DNA of 9,335 bases. It comes from Acidobacteriota bacterium (GTDB taxonomy: Bacteria > Acidobacteriota > Vicinamibacteria > Vicinamibacterales > UBA8438). Location of the stretch: NCBI GenBank assembly GCA_012963185.1, contig DTWD01000405.1, positions 1 to 9,335 of the forward strand, given 5' to 3'. The translations under genes and the position numbers were made by a program. Under the pieces are notes generated by a model. That model was not told the origin of the DNA, did not search any database, and saw only the letters and a program-made list of their open reading frames with translations. This document shows, piece by piece, positions 8,103 to 9,335 of the stretch (position 1 is its first letter; each line of letters opens with the position of its first letter).

Positions 8103-8184
8103 CACCCTGAAGAGTATGTGAGTAGAACACTCTGTGCAACTTCTGTTGCTACGGAGTTGCAAGCGACTGCTAGACTGAACTGTT
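8103..8184. promoter_or_regulatory. Divergent promoter region with a candidate operator dyad
   Basis: The 82 bp between two outward-facing genes. It contains an inverted repeat TGCAACT (8135-8141) / AGTTGCA (8155-8161), seven perfect base pairs around a 13-base spacer, centred near the middle of the region. On plus, TAGACT (8171-8176) fits a TAnnnT -10 box eight bases before the GTG at 8185. On minus, TACTCT (8116-8111) fits another, eight bases before the ATG at 8102, with TTGCAC 17 bases further upstream inside the dyad. These matches are weak individually, and the promoter assignment is inferred from position. Confidence 0.35.
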
Positions 8185-8655
8185 GTGAAGGTGTTTGGGC
8201 TTTTGCTTGGGGCAGGCTTGGTTGCAGTGATTGCTTGGTTGAACATCCCCAGCGAAGAGGATCGGATCGGTGGGCGGTTGAGGGATTTTACGAAAGCGGT
8301 CAGTGTAGGACCTGATACAGCCCCAACCGAGATAGCCGCGCGGGAGCAAAAAATTTTAACCTACTTCGCAGAAGATGCTCAGATCGATTTAGGCACACCG
8401 TTCAGATCCATTCACAGGCGCAGTGCGCTTGATGTGCTTTTCGACGAGCCGATCGCCAACGGCGGGATCGCCGTTAATTTTCTTGATACCACGATCAATT
8501 TTGATCGCCGGTTGTTGATAGCGAGCGGCCGTTTAAGGGTCTCTATAGAAACGAATGAGAAGAACTATGGAATGCGGGTGTTCGATGTTGCGTTACGTCA
8601 GGTACAAGGCAGTTGGCTATTAACGGACCTTCACGTCGTTGTTCCGGCTGAGTAA
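8185..8655 (+). CDS. Hypothetical membrane-anchored protein, possibly NTF2/SnoaL-like
   Basis: A 156-residue protein I do not recognise with certainty. Residues 4-20 form one hydrophobic segment after MKV and no clear signal-peptidase or lipobox site follows, so it is likely an N-terminal anchor with the rest outside the cytoplasm. The soluble part (about 45-156) begins with a helix, REQKILTYFAEDAQIDLG, and ends in beta-rich stretches with GSWLLTDLHVVVP. That pattern recalls the NTF2-like fold, a common small cone-shaped domain used for binding or as an enzyme, but no catalytic residues are identifiable. It contains no cysteine. The GTG start at 8185 has no Shine-Dalgarno but sits close behind a possible -10 box, so a leaderless mRNA is possible. 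A peroxiredoxin gene follows after 33 bp on the same strand, and a UPF0182 gene is divergent. Confidence 0.7.
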   Translation: MKVFGLLLGAGLVAVIAWLNIPSEEDRIGGRLRDFTKAVSVGPDTAPTEIAAREQKILTYFAEDAQIDLGTPFRSIHRRSALDVLFDEPIANGGIAVNFLDTTINFDRRLLIASGRLRVSIETNEKNYGMRVFDVALRQVQGSWLLTDLHVVVPAE

Positions 8656-8674
8656 CGAATCAAACAGTAACGAC

Positions 8675-8680
8675 GAGGAG
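8675..8680 (+). promoter_or_regulatory. Ribosome binding site of the peroxiredoxin gene
   Basis: GAGGAG, eight bases before the ATG at 8689 and five before an in-frame GTG at 8686. The spacing favours the ATG as the start. Confidence 0.7.
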
Positions 8681-8688
8681 ACTTTGTG

Positions 8689-9165
8689 ATGCCGTTGAAG
8701 ATTGGAGAAGAGGCCCCGGACTTTGAACTTGACAGCCACCCGGGTCATAAAGTTCGCGTATCAAGCTTTCGTAATATAAAAAATGTTGTTGTTTTTCACC
8801 CCTTGGCCTGGACGCCTGTATGTTCCAACCAGATGCAAAATTATGAGTCTGACAAAAAGTGGTTTGATAGCCACGAGACACATATTCTTGCGCTTAGCGT
8901 TGATGCGGTTCCAGCCAAAGTTGGATGGGCGAAAAGTCTCGGGGGGATTTCTTATGATCTTCTTAGCGATTTTCACCCAAAAGGTTTGGCCGCCGAGAGA
9001 TATGGTGTCACGCGTGATGGCGGCATCACAGAGCGAGCGATTTTTGTTTTTGTTGTGGGTAAGTCTGGTACTATTGTCTTCGCGAAGGTGTACAACATTC
9101 CGACTCTTCCTGACAACGCAGAGATCCGGCAAGCTCTGGAAATGCTGGAGAAGACAATTAAATAG
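8689..9165 (+). CDS. Peroxiredoxin, 1-Cys AhpE-like
   Basis: A thiol peroxidase of the AhpC/TSA (redoxin) family, 158 aa, which reduces H2O2, peroxynitrite or organic hydroperoxides in the cytoplasm. The active-site motif PxxxTxxC is present as PLAWTPVC, with P38, T42 and peroxidatic C45. R116 in ERAIF is the likely catalytic arginine. C45 is the only cysteine, so no intramolecular resolving cysteine exists and reduction must come from an external thiol or redoxin. LLSDFHPKGLAAERYGV closely resembles the matching stretch of mycobacterial AhpE, and the N-terminal IGEEAPDFEL is standard for the family. Trp41 and His37 in the motif replace the commoner aromatic residues. The start is supported by GAGGAG at 8675-8680. 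It lies 33 bp after the hypothetical membrane protein and is probably in the same transcript. No terminator hairpin is evident after the TAA-less TAG stop. Confidence 0.92.
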   Translation: MPLKIGEEAPDFELDSHPGHKVRVSSFRNIKNVVVFHPLAWTPVCSNQMQNYESDKKWFDSHETHILALSVDAVPAKVGWAKSLGGISYDLLSDFHPKGLAAERYGVTRDGGITERAIFVFVVGKSGTIVFAKVYNIPTLPDNAEIRQALEMLEKTIK

Positions 9166-9260
9166 CGAGACCGGTTGTTTTTGAAAAGACTTTAGTCCGT
9201 CGGAACACTAGACAAACGGCTACCAAGTACAGTAAATCAAACAAAGACCCCGCCCGACAT

Positions 9261-9335
9261 ATGTCGAGGAAATACCGACAAAGCGGTTATCAGGACGACG
9301 AAGAAGCGCGCTCGCCAGCGCGGCAGCCTAAGGGC
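9261..9335 (+). CDS. Start of a hypothetical protein (cut off by the window edge)
   Basis: An ATG at 9261 opens a frame that stays open to the right edge, 25 codons. The product starts MSRKYRQSGYQDDEEARS and is strongly charged, with basic and acidic residues mixed and Arg/Pro towards the edge. I have a weak memory of short conserved hypothetical proteins that begin in this way and carry a zinc-ribbon later, but I cannot confirm it here. No clear Shine-Dalgarno precedes the ATG. The 95 bases between the peroxiredoxin stop and this start contain no strong promoter, terminator or RNA that I can identify. Confidence 0.45.
   Translation, partial: MSRKYRQSGYQDDEEARSPARQPKG

Noticed and set aside
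8103..8246. N-terminal extension of the UPF0182 protein to an ATG at 8246
   Set aside because: The extra 48 residues are low-complexity, lie opposite the start of the plus-strand gene at 8185, and precede an evident membrane-protein N-terminus at 8102.
8761..9132. 123-codon minus-strand open frame
   Set aside because: It is antisense to the peroxiredoxin, which has its active-site motif and a clear ribosome binding site. The translation is rich in Asn, Lys and Arg with no recognisable domain.
9166..9215. Possible terminator after the peroxiredoxin (GACTTTAGTC, and CCGT...ACGG arms)
   Set aside because: The stems are only four base pairs and no T-tract follows, so an intrinsic terminator is not supported.
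1..9335. Mobile elements, tRNA/rRNA genes, CRISPR arrays or defence systems
   Set aside because: No transposase or integrase motifs, terminal inverted repeats, tRNA cloverleaf arms or regularly spaced repeats were seen. Nearly all sequence is accounted for by housekeeping-type genes.

Overview
This looks like an ordinary chromosomal segment of a free-living, roughly 50% GC bacterium, with eight protein genes and one gene start, tightly packed. I see no RNA genes, insertion sequences, phage genes or CRISPR array. The organism cannot be fixed from sequence alone. ClpA with ClpS, a lipoprotein amidohydrolase with a standard lipobox, a UPF0182 membrane protein and paired MBL-fold/DinB genes together suggest a Gram-negative, diderm lineage. 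An acidobacterium-like genome is my best guess, held with low confidence.

Left part (1-2334, minus strand): clpS is followed after 29 bp by clpA, the adaptor and unfoldase of the ClpAP protease (N-degron pathway). clpA runs off the left edge, so about 664 residues are visible, including both AAA+ modules and the ClpP-docking loop.

Middle left (2335-4029): a divergent intergenic region carries a 16-bp imperfect direct repeat. It is followed on the plus strand by an MBL-fold hydrolase and a DinB-like protein that overlap by a GTGA and are probably translationally coupled.

Middle right (4042-8102, minus strand): a UPF0182 protein with seven membrane segments and a large extracytoplasmic domain comes first. 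An imidazolonepropionase-like amidohydrolase lipoprotein follows directly, its start region overlapping the UPF0182 stop. This pair converges on the DinB gene with only 12 bp between stop codons.

Right part (8103-9335, plus strand): an 82-bp divergent region with a candidate operator dyad leads into a small membrane-anchored, possibly NTF2-like protein and a 1-Cys peroxiredoxin of AhpE type. The start of a further hypothetical gene reaches the right edge. No complete new system is obvious. The items most worth a second look are the UPF0182/amidohydrolase operon and the two divergent regulatory regions.
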